A stretch of 45,285 bases of DNA from JBEIVB01 sp040374085 (GCA_040374085.1 JBEIVB010000011.1:1-45285); one strand, 5' to 3'. Shown: positions 33,871 to 42,762, numbered from the stretch's first letter. Program-made: numbers and translations. Notes: generated from the letters alone by a model not told the origin.

Positions 33871-33899
33871 TTGCTTTTTTATGAGAATGGTTATCTTTG
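33871..33899 (+). promoter_or_regulatory. Promoter of the lipoprotein/secreted-protein pair
   Basis: TTG (33871-33873), 18 bases, then TATCTTTG (33892-33899), an exact -7 match. The predicted leader before the ATG at 33926 is about 20 bases. Confidence 0.6.
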
Positions 33900-33925
33900 T
33901 TGAAACCATCCTTTAGATATTGTCT

Positions 33926-34816
33926 ATGAGCAATCGTTTCATTGGAACAGTCCTTCTTTTTGGAGTTTCTGTTTTCCTGCTTTCTTCTTGTGGAGGAGGC
34001 AGCAACGAATCCAGTCTTACTGCGGCCGATTCTGCTGCTTTGAAATCCAACCAGCAAAAGGCTTCGAAGGTTTTCATTTCCATACCTTCTCCGTTGGAAA
34101 TGACCAACATGATAAAAGCAACGGGTGTTCGTTTCGACAAATCTTGTTTGAATCCTGCTTCAAATGCCACCAAATACAACAGCACGCTTACTCAAGCATT
34201 AAACTTGGGTATTTATTCTGCTGATCTCAGCTATTGCAGCACCTTTGATCAAGCACAGGATGCCATGCAATACATGGGCACCTGTAAGAAATTGGCGGAT
34301 CAATTGGGAGTGACCGGAGGTTTATCGGAGGGTATTGTAGCCCGTTTGGAGAAAAATGTAAACAACAAGGATTCTTTGCTGAACCTGGTTTCAGAATCCT
34401 ATGCCGCAACAGATGCATACCTGAAGGAGAACGATCGTGCCTCTTTAAGCGCCATTATCGTGGCCGGAGGTTGGCTTGAGGCGGCTTATTTGTGCACCCG
34501 AATGGCGAAATCGAATCCAAACAATTCTGCCATCATGGATAGGATTGCTGAGCAAAAAGAAATTCTTCACAACCTTGTTACCCTCTTGGAAAGCTATCCT
34601 CAGGATGTGAATTTGAAATCAATAACTGCAGAGTTTAAAGCGCTACAGGTTCTTTTTGAGCCAGTAAGCGTAACGGCAGAGAAGGGAGATGTTAGCACAG
34701 ATATGGTAACGAATACCTCTCAGGTAACCGATCGTAATTCCATCAGCATTTCTCCTGAACAGGTTACTGCCTTAACTAAGGCGGTTGAGGAGTTGCGGGC
34801 AAGATACACCAGATAA
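33926..34816 (+). CDS. Conserved lipoprotein of unknown function
   Basis: A 296-residue lipoprotein: signal peptide with lipidation C22 in FLLSSCGGGS, then a mainly helical soluble domain. The segment LNLGIYSADLSYCSTFDQAQDAMQYM resembles a widespread uncharacterised Bacteroidota lipoprotein family with a GVYGADLSYA motif, judged from memory. The C-terminus carries a Ser/Thr/Asp-rich linker and a final helix (residues ~270-296). No catalytic motif is visible. The ATG at 33926 follows an excellent promoter. The next gene starts 17 bases after the stop, and the two probably act at the envelope together. Confidence 0.65.
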   Translation: MSNRFIGTVLLFGVSVFLLSSCGGGSNESSLTAADSAALKSNQQKASKVFISIPSPLEMTNMIKATGVRFDKSCLNPASNATKYNSTLTQALNLGIYSADLSYCSTFDQAQDAMQYMGTCKKLADQLGVTGGLSEGIVARLEKNVNNKDSLLNLVSESYAATDAYLKENDRASLSAIIVAGGWLEAAYLCTRMAKSNPNNSAIMDRIAEQKEILHNLVTLLESYPQDVNLKSITAEFKALQVLFEPVSVTAEKGDVSTDMVTNTSQVTDRNSISISPEQVTALTKAVEELRARYTR

Positions 34817-34833
34817 CCGATAACCCCTCTCTT

Positions 34834-35277
34834 ATGAAACGCATTTTTGCCTATTCTGCCATTGTTGCCTTGTTCTTTGGAACCAGTTTTTACGCCCTTG
34901 CTCAATGCAACACATACGCAAAGAATCGTTGCAAACCGGGTTTAGCTCCATATCTGCACAATGGGGTCTTCAACAGTTTAAATATGAGCCCCGGTGAAAC
35001 CGCCGAGCTTCAAATGACCTTTTTCATCGATACCGAATACCGTCTTATGATTTGTGGCGATGATCGACTTGGAGATGTTGCCTTCCGCGTATTACGTCAG
35101 GATGGATCTTTGGTTTTCGATAGTAAGAACCGATCCAATGCTAAGTTCTGGGATTTCTCGGTTAATTCTACTCAGAAGTTCACCATATTGGTTGATGTTC
35201 CGAAATCGGGCAACCGAACCGGAATAGAGGAAATGGGTTGTGTTGCGGTATTGGCCGGATATAAGCCCGGAAATTGA
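34834..35277 (+). CDS. Secreted protein of unknown function
   Basis: A 147-residue exported protein: signal peptide MKRIFAYSAIVALFFGTSFYALAQ, then a mature part of about 123 residues predicted to be mostly beta-strand. Four cysteines (CNTYAKNRC, ICGDD, GCVAV) could form two disulfides. The sequence pattern (SPGETAELQMTFFIDTEYRLMICG, then WDFSVNSTQKFTILVDV) suggests a beta-sandwich of about eight strands. I do not recognise a named family. It is the second gene after the lipoprotein and is followed by a strong terminator, so the pair is a self-contained two-gene operon. Confidence 0.65.
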   Translation: MKRIFAYSAIVALFFGTSFYALAQCNTYAKNRCKPGLAPYLHNGVFNSLNMSPGETAELQMTFFIDTEYRLMICGDDRLGDVAFRVLRQDGSLVFDSKNRSNAKFWDFSVNSTQKFTILVDVPKSGNRTGIEEMGCVAVLAGYKPGN

Positions 35278-35292
35278 TTTACGCTGCAAAGC

Positions 35293-35332
35293 AAAAGAAG
35301 AGGGGTACAATTTGTACCCCTCTTCTTTTTTT
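35293..35332. terminator. Bidirectional intrinsic terminator
   Basis: Long perfect inverted repeat AAAAGAAGAGGGGTAC / GTACCCCTCTTCTTTT with a four-base loop and T-rich flank. It separates the secreted-protein operon from convergent pepP. Confidence 0.9.
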
Positions 35333-35335
35333 GTG

Positions 35336-36628
35336 TTAACGGTTTTGCATGGCGGACTCAATATCCTCGGCTTCAATGGGAATGTGTGCCATCAAATCTA
35401 CTGGGCCGGCCTCAGCTATGAGAATGTCGTTTTCTAGGCGGATGCCAAGGCCTTCTTCCGGAATGTAAATTCCGGGCTCGCACGTAAATACCATTCCGGG
35501 TTCGAAGGGTCTGTATTTGCTGCCAACATCGTGCACATCGAGCCCCAAAAAGTGGCTGGTGCCGTGCATAAAATACTTCTTATATAATGGTGCGCTTGGA
35601 TTTTGATTGCGCACATCGTCGGGTTTGAGGAGACCTAGGTTTACCAATTCCTCTTCCATAAATGTTCCGACTTCTTGGTGGTATTGATCCCAGTTGTTGC
35701 CCACCACTAGGCGCTGTATGGCTTTTCTTTGTACCCGAAGAACGGCATTGTAAACAGCCTTTTGTCTCGGGGTAAAGCGCCCGTTCACTGGAATGCAGCG
35801 GGTTAGGTCGGACGCATAGTTGGCATATTCTGCGGCAACATCGAGCAGAATCACCTCGCCATCCTTGCAGGGTTGGTTGTTTTGTGTGTAGTGAAGCACG
35901 CACGCATTTTTCCCGGAGGCGATGATGGGCCCATAGGCAAATCCTTTGCTTCGGTTTCGGATGAACTCGTGTATCAGTTCGGCTTCAATTTCGAACTCCA
36001 TGACACCCGGTTTCACAAACTTCAAAAGCCGCTCAAAGCCCAGGCCGGTAATGCGGCAGGCCTCTTGAATAAGTTCCAGTTCATGGGGTGATTTTATGGC
36101 CCTCAAATGGTGCATAAGCGGAGCAGCCCGATGATAGGTGTGAAGGGGATAGGCTTGTTTGCACCAATCGATGAATCGTGCATCTCGGGTTTGCGTTTCG
36201 ATTACAGCCCGGGTGTGCTCGTTGGTGTTTAGATACACCCCCTGAGCTTCAGACATAAGCGTGTGCAGCACCGAATTGAACTGACTTAGCCAATACACCG
36301 TTTGGATGCCCGAAGTTTTTGTGGCTTCTTCTTTGGTGTATTTGTGCCCTTCCCAAACCGCAATGCGCTCGTTGGTTTCTCTCAGAAAAAGCACCTCTTT
36401 GTGTCCGCTCCATTTGGTATCAGGAAAAACCAATAAAATAGACTCTTCCTGATCGATTCCGCTGAGGTAGAACAAATCGGCATTTTGCACAAAGGACATG
36501 TGCCCATCGGCATTGGTGGGCAGAACATCGTTGGAGTTGAAAACCGCCAGGCAACCCGGTTGCATCAGGGCAGCCAATCGTTTTCTGTTTTCTACGAAGA
36601 GGTCGGAAGGTATGGGGTTGTATTTCAT
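35336..36628 (-). CDS. pepP: Xaa-Pro aminopeptidase (peptidase M24B)
   Basis: Dinuclear-metal peptidase removing an N-terminal residue before proline. The 430-residue protein has an N-terminal aminopeptidase-P domain and a pita-bread catalytic domain with the five metal ligands in order: D in ILLDVAAEY, D in YASDLTR, H in HGTSHFLGLDVHD, E in TCEPGIY and E in GIRLENDIL. The frame is open to a TTG at 36649, but that codon lies in the -7 element, so the ATG at 36628 is the likely start. The gene is transcribed from its own promoter despite following lepA closely. Confidence 0.92.
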   Translation of the reverse strand: MKYNPIPSDLFVENRKRLAALMQPGCLAVFNSNDVLPTNADGHMSFVQNADLFYLSGIDQEESILLVFPDTKWSGHKEVLFLRETNERIAVWEGHKYTKEEATKTSGIQTVYWLSQFNSVLHTLMSEAQGVYLNTNEHTRAVIETQTRDARFIDWCKQAYPLHTYHRAAPLMHHLRAIKSPHELELIQEACRITGLGFERLLKFVKPGVMEFEIEAELIHEFIRNRSKGFAYGPIIASGKNACVLHYTQNNQPCKDGEVILLDVAAEYANYASDLTRCIPVNGRFTPRQKAVYNAVLRVQRKAIQRLVVGNNWDQYHQEVGTFMEEELVNLGLLKPDDVRNQNPSAPLYKKYFMHGTSHFLGLDVHDVGSKYRPFEPGMVFTCEPGIYIPEEGLGIRLENDILIAEAGPVDLMAHIPIEAEDIESAMQNR

Positions 36629-36646
36629 GCGCTGTGGGCGTTTGCC

Positions 36647-36654
36647 CAAAGGTA
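36647..36654 (-). promoter_or_regulatory. -7 promoter element of pepP
   Basis: Minus-strand TACCTTTG exactly matches TAnnTTTG and lies about 18 bases upstream of the ATG at 36628, in the 46-base gap after lepA. Confidence 0.55.
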
Positions 36655-36674
36655 AGAATAGCCCCGAACCTACA

Positions 36675-38465
36675 TCAGCTGTCGAGCTTCAACACCGCCA
36701 TAAACGCCGATTGGGGTATTTCTACGCTGCCCACCTGGCGCATGCGTTTTTTCCCTTCTTTTTGTTTTTCCAGAAGCTTTCGCTTTCGGCTGATGTCGCC
36801 ACCATAACATTTGGCTGTTACATCTTTGCGCAGGGCGCGAATGGTTTCGCGTGCAATAATCTTGGCTCCAACAGCGGCCTGAATGGGTATTTCGAACTGC
36901 TGACGGGGAATGAGTTCCTTGAGCTTTTCGCAAATTTTCTTTCCGAATTCGTAGGCGTTGTCGCGGTGAATGAGGGCCGAGAGTGCATCAACTTGTTCGG
37001 CATTCAGAAGAATATCGAGTTTCACCAAATTGCTTTGGCGGTATTCCAGCGGGCTGTAGTCGAAGCTGGCATAGCCTTTTGAGATGGTTTTGAGTTTGTC
37101 GTAGAAATCGAACACCACCTCGGCCAGGGGCATTTCGAAGTTCAGTTCTACCCGATCTTGGGTGAGGTACACCTGATTTTTGAGAATTCCGCGCTTGGTG
37201 ATGCAAAGGGTCATGATGGGTCCAATGAATTCGCTTTTGGTGATGATTTGTGCGCGAATAAAGGGCTCCTCAACATAATCTATTCGGCTTACCTCGGGCA
37301 AGTCGCTGGGATTGTTTACGATGGTGAGTTCGCCTTTGGTGCTATAGGCTTTGTATGATACGTTTGGAACGGTGGTGATAACGGTCATACCAAACTCACG
37401 CTCGAGACGTTCCTGAATGATTTCCATGTGCAGCATGCCCAAGAAGCCACATCGGAATCCGAAGCCTAAGGCTGCTGACGCCTCAGGCTCCCAAGTAAGA
37501 GAGGCATCGTTGAGCTGCAGTTTCTCCATGCTGTAGCGCAATTCTTCGTAATCTTCAGTGTCTACCGGATAGATGCCGGCAAACACCATTGGTTTCACAT
37601 CCTCAAACCCTTTAATGCCTTCCTGGCATGGGTTGGCAAGTGTGGTTATGGTATCGCCCACTTTTACCTCGCGTGCGTCTTTTATACCGGAAATGATGTA
37701 GCCAACATCACCGGTTCTAACCACATCGCGGGCTTCTTGTTTCAGTTTGAGTACTCCAATTTCATCGGCATGATACTCTCTGCCGGTTGCCACGAATTTT
37801 ACTTTATCTCCTTTTTTCAGCTCCCCGTTTACAACTTTAAAATAGGCAATGATGCCTCTGAAGCTGTTGTACACGGAGTCGAAGATGAGAGCTTGCAGAG
37901 GTGCTTGAGGGGTGCCCAATGGTGCAGGAATGCGCTCAATAATGGCACGGAGAATTTCAAAAACCCCTTGCCCGGTTTTACCGCTGGCGGCCATAATGCT
38001 GTTTCGCTCGCAGCCAATGAGATCCACAATTTGATCTTTAACTTCTTCCGGATTTGCCGACGGCAGATCAATTTTATTCAATATTGGAATAATCTCTAGG
38101 TCGTTCTCCAAAGCCAGATAGAGGTTGGAGATGGTTTGTGCCTGAATGCCTTGGGCCGCATCTACCACCAAAAGGGCCCCTTCGCAAGCAGCAATGGAGC
38201 GCGATACTTCATAGGAAAAGTCTACGTGGCCGGGAGTATCGATGAGGTTGAGCACATAGGTTTCTCCATCGAGCTCATAACTCATTTGAATGGCGTGGCT
38301 CTTGATGGTTATGCCGCGCTCCCGCTCGAGGTCCATATCGTCGAGCACCTGGGCCTGCAGTTCGCGTTGGCTGATGGTTTTGGTGTATTCGAGCAAACGG
38401 TCGGCCAGGGTACTTTTACCGTGGTCGATGTGGGCAATGATGCAGAAGTTGCGGATGTGTTGCAT
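36675..38465 (-). CDS. lepA: Elongation factor 4 (LepA)
   Basis: Translational GTPase that acts on stalled or back-translocating ribosomes and in 30S maturation. The 596-residue protein starts MQHIRNFCIIAHIDHGKSTLADRLLEYT, with G1 AHIDHGKST (11-19), G3 DTPGHVDF and G4 NKID. The LepA-specific C-terminal domain follows (FDYSPLEYR, KLDILLN, ETIRALRKDVTAKCYGGDISRKRKLL). Length and domain order are normal. A promoter element stands at 38506-38513, after the DUF4293 gene. Confidence 0.96.
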   Translation of the reverse strand: MQHIRNFCIIAHIDHGKSTLADRLLEYTKTISQRELQAQVLDDMDLERERGITIKSHAIQMSYELDGETYVLNLIDTPGHVDFSYEVSRSIAACEGALLVVDAAQGIQAQTISNLYLALENDLEIIPILNKIDLPSANPEEVKDQIVDLIGCERNSIMAASGKTGQGVFEILRAIIERIPAPLGTPQAPLQALIFDSVYNSFRGIIAYFKVVNGELKKGDKVKFVATGREYHADEIGVLKLKQEARDVVRTGDVGYIISGIKDAREVKVGDTITTLANPCQEGIKGFEDVKPMVFAGIYPVDTEDYEELRYSMEKLQLNDASLTWEPEASAALGFGFRCGFLGMLHMEIIQERLEREFGMTVITTVPNVSYKAYSTKGELTIVNNPSDLPEVSRIDYVEEPFIRAQIITKSEFIGPIMTLCITKRGILKNQVYLTQDRVELNFEMPLAEVVFDFYDKLKTISKGYASFDYSPLEYRQSNLVKLDILLNAEQVDALSALIHRDNAYEFGKKICEKLKELIPRQQFEIPIQAAVGAKIIARETIRALRKDVTAKCYGGDISRKRKLLEKQKEGKKRMRQVGSVEIPQSAFMAVLKLDS

Positions 38466-38505
38466 GCAAAAATGAACCGAAACCCCATTATGGGAAACGG
38501 GCCCG

Positions 38506-38513
38506 CAAAGGTA
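38506..38513 (-). promoter_or_regulatory. -7 promoter element of lepA
   Basis: Minus-strand TACCTTTG is an exact -7 match in the 65-base gap between the DUF4293 gene and lepA, giving a leader of about 34 bases. Confidence 0.55.
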
Positions 38514-38530
38514 CGAATTAATGGGCCTGT

Positions 38531-39016
38531 TTACCGGATGCGATCCGCGCTGCGCACGATGGCTTCGTCACGCTGCGTAAGGATGAGGGAAACGATTTGG
38601 AAAATCATACCCAAGATGGGCAGGAGAACCCCAAATTGATACCCCACATGCACGTCTGCTTTGCTTACCTCGGGCAAGGTTATTGCCAGGTTTTTCATGC
38701 TGTTGTGGGTTAGGAACACGGCTGCAGCAAAGGCTGTCCAGAGCAAGAGGTTAAACCTTCCAAGTTGAATTTGGATTCTTCGGTTTTTGTATTGGAAAAT
38801 GATGAAAGCAGAAAGGGCACTAACGGCGGCGTTCAGCACCATGAGCCCGTAGGTAGGCTGGTGTGCAAGGCCTTTGCCTGAAATAAGGTGAAGACCAAAG
38901 ATGCTGAAGTTGTAGATGTTGGGCCCGATGATGATGAGGCTGATGGCGGTAAAAAACATGAAGAGTCCACATATCGCAGCCAGGGCCTGGAAGATGGTTT
39001 GCGGTCGTTGAATCAT
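38531..39016 (-). CDS. DUF4293-family membrane protein
   Basis: A 161-residue membrane protein with four hydrophobic segments (residues ~9-32, ~55-73, ~86-103, ~124-146) and the family-typical start MIQRPQTIFQALAAI. DUF4293 is confined to Bacteroidota and has no known function. It lies 25 bases after sppA on the same strand and probably shares its transcript; lepA downstream has its own promoter. Confidence 0.75.
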   Translation of the reverse strand: MIQRPQTIFQALAAICGLFMFFTAISLIIIGPNIYNFSIFGLHLISGKGLAHQPTYGLMVLNAAVSALSAFIIFQYKNRRIQIQLGRFNLLLWTAFAAAVFLTHNSMKNLAITLPEVSKADVHVGYQFGVLLPILGMIFQIVSLILTQRDEAIVRSADRIR

Positions 39017-39041
39017 GAAGCGGTGGGTTTGGAGGATGGAA

Positions 39042-40814
39042 TTAATGCCAATTTACATCGAGGTCCATACGGGCCATGATGCCTTGTTGGTGCAGGACAG
39101 ATTTTATTTTGCGGTAATAAGGATAAGCCTCTCCAATATGGGCGCGGGCCATACGCTCTTCCACATCGCCCGATATGCTGCCCAGTATTTGCTCGAATGC
39201 AGGCTTTCTGCGGGGCAGTTCCATCAGACGGTATTGGCTCAACTTGGCCAGTTTTGCGGCTTCGGCCAGGGCATCGTTTAGGCCACCGAAGGCATCAACC
39301 AACCCCAGGTTTTTGGCGTTGACACCGAGCCAAACCCGCCCCTGTCCGAGGCTGTCTACGTCTGCAGTTTTGATTTTTCTACCGTCGCTTACCCGCTGAA
39401 TGAAGGTACTGTAAACCTCCTCCACGCTTTGTTGAAGAATGGCTTTTTCTTCTTCGGTGATGGGACGTGTAGAGGATCCAAGATCGGCGAGTCGGTGGGT
39501 GCGGATGGTATCGGTGAGGATGCCGAGCTTGTTGCGCAGCATTTTATCCACGTTAAAGAAGAGTCCAAACACCCCAATGGAACCTGTGATGGTGAGGGGT
39601 GATGCAAAAATTCGGGTTGCGGGGCAGGAGATGTAGTATCCTCCGGATGCCGCCACATCGCCCATAGAAACCACCACGGGCTTGGTTTTTTTTGCTTCTA
39701 CAAGTTCGTGCCAAATTACATCTGAGGCAAGGGCCGAGCCTCCGGGCGAGTTCACGCGCAGCACCAGCGCTTTCACCTTGTCGTCGAGACGGGCGTCGCG
39801 GATGGCTTCTGCGAGGCGGTCGCCGCCTATGGATTTTTCTTCTCCTTTTCCGCTTTCAATTTCACCAGAGGCGTATATCAGTGCAATCTTATTGGGCCCT
39901 TTTCCATCGGGCACCAAGTCTCGATCTGCAGAGTAATCTGCAAGCGTTGTAAGACGGGGTTTGGCGTCGCGGCCTCTGCCGGTTTTTACCGTGAGCTCGC
40001 TGATCAGATCATTTCGGTATTGCAATGCATCCACCATTTTATTTTTGAGTGCATCGTTTGCATTGCGGATGGCCACCGTCTCTGCAAAACGGTTGAGCGT
40101 GGGGGCATCCAGCTTTCTTTCTTTGCAGATTCCGCTGAGCATTTCGTTCCAGGCAGCACTTTGCATCACCCGCATTTGCTTGCGGTTCGATTCGCTGATG
40201 TGGTCTGCGATGAACGGTTCAACCGCACTTTTGAATTTGCCGTGTCGGATGACTACCGGCTCAACCTCCAGTTTTTCTAGGGCTCCTTTCAGGGAAACAA
40301 AGCTGGAGGAAAGTCCAACAAACGAAAGCTCACCTTGGGGGTTGAGTACAATCTTGTTGGCTGCTGTGGCGAGGTAATATGCACCAACAGAATAGCTTTC
40401 GCTGTATGCATATATGAACTTTCCGGATTTACGGAATTGTATGAGTGCGTTTCGGATCTCGCTTAGGCTGGCCATTCCAATCTGTATGGAGGGGACCTCC
40501 AATAACATACCGCTGATGTTGTCATCGGATTCCGCTGCCTTTATTCCGGCAAGCAAATTCACTAGCCCAACATCTTTTTTGGAAGACAAGGAGTTGATGT
40601 CGAAGTTTTCGAATGGGTTGTCGGAACCTCTGTCGGTGATGGGCCCATCGAGATTAACCAGAAGAATGGTTTGCTCAGCGGGTATTTCCTTTTCTTTATT
40701 CTCGCTTTTGCTCACCAAAGCACCTACTATGCCTACAAGGAGGAAAAGCAATAAAATTCCTCCTAGGATGAATCCGAGCATGGAGGCGAAGAGCATTTTA
40801 AAAAACTGGCGCAT
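39042..40814 (-). CDS. sppA: Signal peptide peptidase SppA (67-kDa type)
   Basis: Membrane-bound serine protease that digests released signal peptides. The 590-residue protein has one N-terminal transmembrane helix (~8-34) and two tandem S49 domains, the long form found in E. coli. The catalytic pair is recognisable: K154 in ATAANKIVLNPQG (first domain) and S360 in SPGGSALASD (second domain). VAASGGYYIS and ITGSIGVFG follow. It starts at the ATG at 40814, facing folK with overlapping divergent promoter elements between them. Confidence 0.93.
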   Translation of the reverse strand: MRQFFKMLFASMLGFILGGILLLFLLVGIVGALVSKSENKEKEIPAEQTILLVNLDGPITDRGSDNPFENFDINSLSSKKDVGLVNLLAGIKAAESDDNISGMLLEVPSIQIGMASLSEIRNALIQFRKSGKFIYAYSESYSVGAYYLATAANKIVLNPQGELSFVGLSSSFVSLKGALEKLEVEPVVIRHGKFKSAVEPFIADHISESNRKQMRVMQSAAWNEMLSGICKERKLDAPTLNRFAETVAIRNANDALKNKMVDALQYRNDLISELTVKTGRGRDAKPRLTTLADYSADRDLVPDGKGPNKIALIYASGEIESGKGEEKSIGGDRLAEAIRDARLDDKVKALVLRVNSPGGSALASDVIWHELVEAKKTKPVVVSMGDVAASGGYYISCPATRIFASPLTITGSIGVFGLFFNVDKMLRNKLGILTDTIRTHRLADLGSSTRPITEEEKAILQQSVEEVYSTFIQRVSDGRKIKTADVDSLGQGRVWLGVNAKNLGLVDAFGGLNDALAEAAKLAKLSQYRLMELPRRKPAFEQILGSISGDVEERMARAHIGEAYPYYRKIKSVLHQQGIMARMDLDVNWH

Positions 40815-40826
40815 GGTGGAAAGAAA

Positions 40827-40834
40827 TAGTTTTG
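40827..40834 (+). promoter_or_regulatory. -7 promoter element of folK
   Basis: TAGTTTTG is an exact TAnnTTTG match about 22 bases upstream of the folK ATG. It directly abuts the opposite-strand element at 40835-40842. Confidence 0.45.
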
Positions 40835-40842
40835 CAAGGTTA
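40835..40842 (-). promoter_or_regulatory. Possible -7 element of sppA
   Basis: Minus-strand TAACCTTG has one mismatch to TAnnTTTG and lies about 20 bases upstream of the sppA ATG. It is back to back with the folK element. Confidence 0.35.
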
Positions 40843-40856
40843 ACTAATTTACGGCG

Positions 40857-41369
40857 ATGAATGGTTTAGCCTCCCGGGCTGTATGGGTGTTGTTGGGCGG
40901 TAATCTGGGCCAGCGCGAGCACTATTTGCGCTCTGCCTTAAAGGGTTTGGCAGAACGAGGAATGGCAGTTGAGGCGGTTTCGGGCCTTTACGAAACAGCA
41001 CCTTGGGGCAACACACAGCAACCCTCTTTTTTGAATGCCGCAGCGCGCATAGCAACCGGATTTCCTTTGTTGGATGTGTTGGATGTTTTGCTCGAAGTGG
41101 AGCAAAGCCTCGGCAGGGAGCGGGAAGTGCCATGGGGTCCAAGGACCATTGATTTGGATTTGCTGATGGCCGGCGCCGAGGTTGTAAACCACAATCGGCT
41201 TCAAGTTCCTCATCCGCACTTGGCTCAAAGACGGTTTGCGTTGTTGCCTTTGGCAGAGCTCGATCCCGATCTGGTTCATCCGGTGCTTGGACTGACCATT
41301 TCGGAGCTGTTAATAAATTGTAAAGATCCTTTGGGGGTAGAAATCTTCCGGTCAGACCGTTGGTGGTAG
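40857..41369 (+). CDS. folK: 2-amino-4-hydroxy-6-hydroxymethyldihydropteridine diphosphokinase
   Basis: HPPK, which transfers pyrophosphate to 6-hydroxymethyl-dihydropterin in folate synthesis. The 170-residue protein has LLGGNLGQR (pterin/ATP loop) and the signature WGPRTIDLDLLM, whose two aspartates bind the magnesium ions. YETAPWG and VPHPHLAQRRFALLPLAEL are the other conserved segments. It stands alone, not beside folP or folB. The start is the ATG at 40857; the pyrC promoter begins inside its last codons. Confidence 0.93.
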   Translation: MNGLASRAVWVLLGGNLGQREHYLRSALKGLAERGMAVEAVSGLYETAPWGNTQQPSFLNAAARIATGFPLLDVLDVLLEVEQSLGREREVPWGPRTIDLDLLMAGAEVVNHNRLQVPHPHLAQRRFALLPLAELDPDLVHPVLGLTISELLINCKDPLGVEIFRSDRWW

Positions 41370-41389
41370 GGGCTTGGTATCTATCTTCG
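41360..41389 (+). promoter_or_regulatory. Promoter of pyrC-purD
   Basis: TTG (41360-41362), 19 bases, then TATCTTCG (41382-41389; one mismatch to TAnnTTTG). It predicts a leader of about 23 bases before the pyrC ATG. Confidence 0.45.
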
Positions 41390-41418
41390 TATCAAAATTT
41401 GATTATAAATAGAACTGC

Positions 41419-42759
41419 ATGAAAACAATTTGGATTGAAGGGTCAACGGTGGTGAATGAGGGGAAGGTTTTTGAGGCAACGGTGGTGTTGCAAGGGGAGC
41501 GTATTGCGCAGGTCCTTTCCCCGGCCGAGCCTGCCCCTTCGGATGCTGAAGTGGTGGACGCGCGCGGTCTGCACCTTTTACCGGGTATGATCGACGATCA
41601 AGTGCATTTTCGCGAGCCTGGACTCACCCACAAGGGCGATTTATATACCGAGCCTAAAGCAGCCGTGGCGGGTGGCATCACGTCCTTTATGGAAATGCCC
41701 AACACCGTACCCAGCGCCCTCACCGTGGAGTTGCTTGAGCAGAAATATGCGCTTGCGGCGGAAAAGAGTTTGGGTAACTACTCGTTTTACATGGGTACAT
41801 CGAATACCAACCTAAGCGAGATTTTGAAGGTAGACGGAACCCGCGTTTGTGGAGTTAAGATTTTCATGGGTTCCTCCACAGGAGATATGTTGGTGGACAA
41901 TGAGGAAGCGTTGGAAGCTATTTTTAAGCACAGTCCGTTGCTCATTGCCACGCACTGCGAAGATGATCCCATGATCAAACAGGCCATGCAGAGAGAAATT
42001 GCTGAATATGGCGATGCCATTCCCATGCACCGCCACCCCATAATCCGGAGCGAGGAGGCTTGTTATCGCTCGTCAAGCAAGGCGGTGAAGTTGGCCAAGG
42101 ATTATGGCAGCCGGTTGCACGTGTTGCACATCAGCACCGCGCGTGAGCTTTCTCTGTTCCACAATGACCTTCCTTTGGAGGAGAAACGCATAACCGCTGA
42201 GGCATGCATTCACCACTTGTGGTTTTCGGATGCCGATTATGCCGATAAGGGAACGTTTATAAAATGGAACCCTGCCGTAAAAACCGCAGCCGATCGCGAA
42301 GCACTTTGGGCGGCTTTGCGCGATCATCGCATAGATGTTGTGGCTACGGATCATGCGCCGCATACCCGTGCCGAGAAGGAAAGGCCCTATGCCCAAGCTC
42401 CTTCCGGTGGCCCCCTCGTTCAGCATGCCTTAATTGCCATGTTGGAGGTCGTTCATCAGGAGAAGATTACCTTGCCTGAGGTGGTTTCCCTGACAGCACA
42501 CCGCGTGGCCACCTTGTTTCGCATCCGCAACCGGGGCTTCATCCGCAGGCATTATCAAGCCGATTTGGTTTTGGTGGATCTTCAGGGAGGCACAACGGTT
42601 ACACCCGAAAGCTTGCATTACAAGTGCGGCTGGAGTCCGTTTGAGGGGTACTCCTTTAAGTCGCGCATTGTACAGACATACGTAAACGGGCACAAGGCAT
42701 ACGACCGGGGTGTTTTCAACGAGGATAAACGGGGGCAACGTTTGTTGTTTAACGTATAG
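41419..42759 (+). CDS. pyrC: Dihydroorotase
   Basis: Cyclises carbamoyl-aspartate to dihydroorotate in pyrimidine synthesis. The 446-residue amidohydrolase has the class I layout: N-terminal beta domain, TIM barrel, and C-terminal beta part. Most metal-site residues are visible: H63 in QVHFREPG, H in IATHCEDD, H in LHVLHIS, and D in VATDHAPHT. The first His of the usual HxH pair is Q61 (IDDQVH). Purine-related or allantoinase-like amidohydrolases share the fold, but the GLTHKGDLYTE and MEMPNT segments favour dihydroorotase. purD follows after three bases, so both are one operon. Confidence 0.88.
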   Translation: MKTIWIEGSTVVNEGKVFEATVVLQGERIAQVLSPAEPAPSDAEVVDARGLHLLPGMIDDQVHFREPGLTHKGDLYTEPKAAVAGGITSFMEMPNTVPSALTVELLEQKYALAAEKSLGNYSFYMGTSNTNLSEILKVDGTRVCGVKIFMGSSTGDMLVDNEEALEAIFKHSPLLIATHCEDDPMIKQAMQREIAEYGDAIPMHRHPIIRSEEACYRSSSKAVKLAKDYGSRLHVLHISTARELSLFHNDLPLEEKRITAEACIHHLWFSDADYADKGTFIKWNPAVKTAADREALWAALRDHRIDVVATDHAPHTRAEKERPYAQAPSGGPLVQHALIAMLEVVHQEKITLPEVVSLTAHRVATLFRIRNRGFIRRHYQADLVLVDLQGGTTVTPESLHYKCGWSPFEGYSFKSRIVQTYVNGHKAYDRGVFNEDKRGQRLLFNV

Positions 42760-42762
42760 GTT

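Noticed and set aside
36498..37082. 194-codon plus-strand open frame opposite pepP start and lepA end
   Set aside because: It is antisense to the conserved LepA C-terminal domain and crosses a promoter; there is no support.
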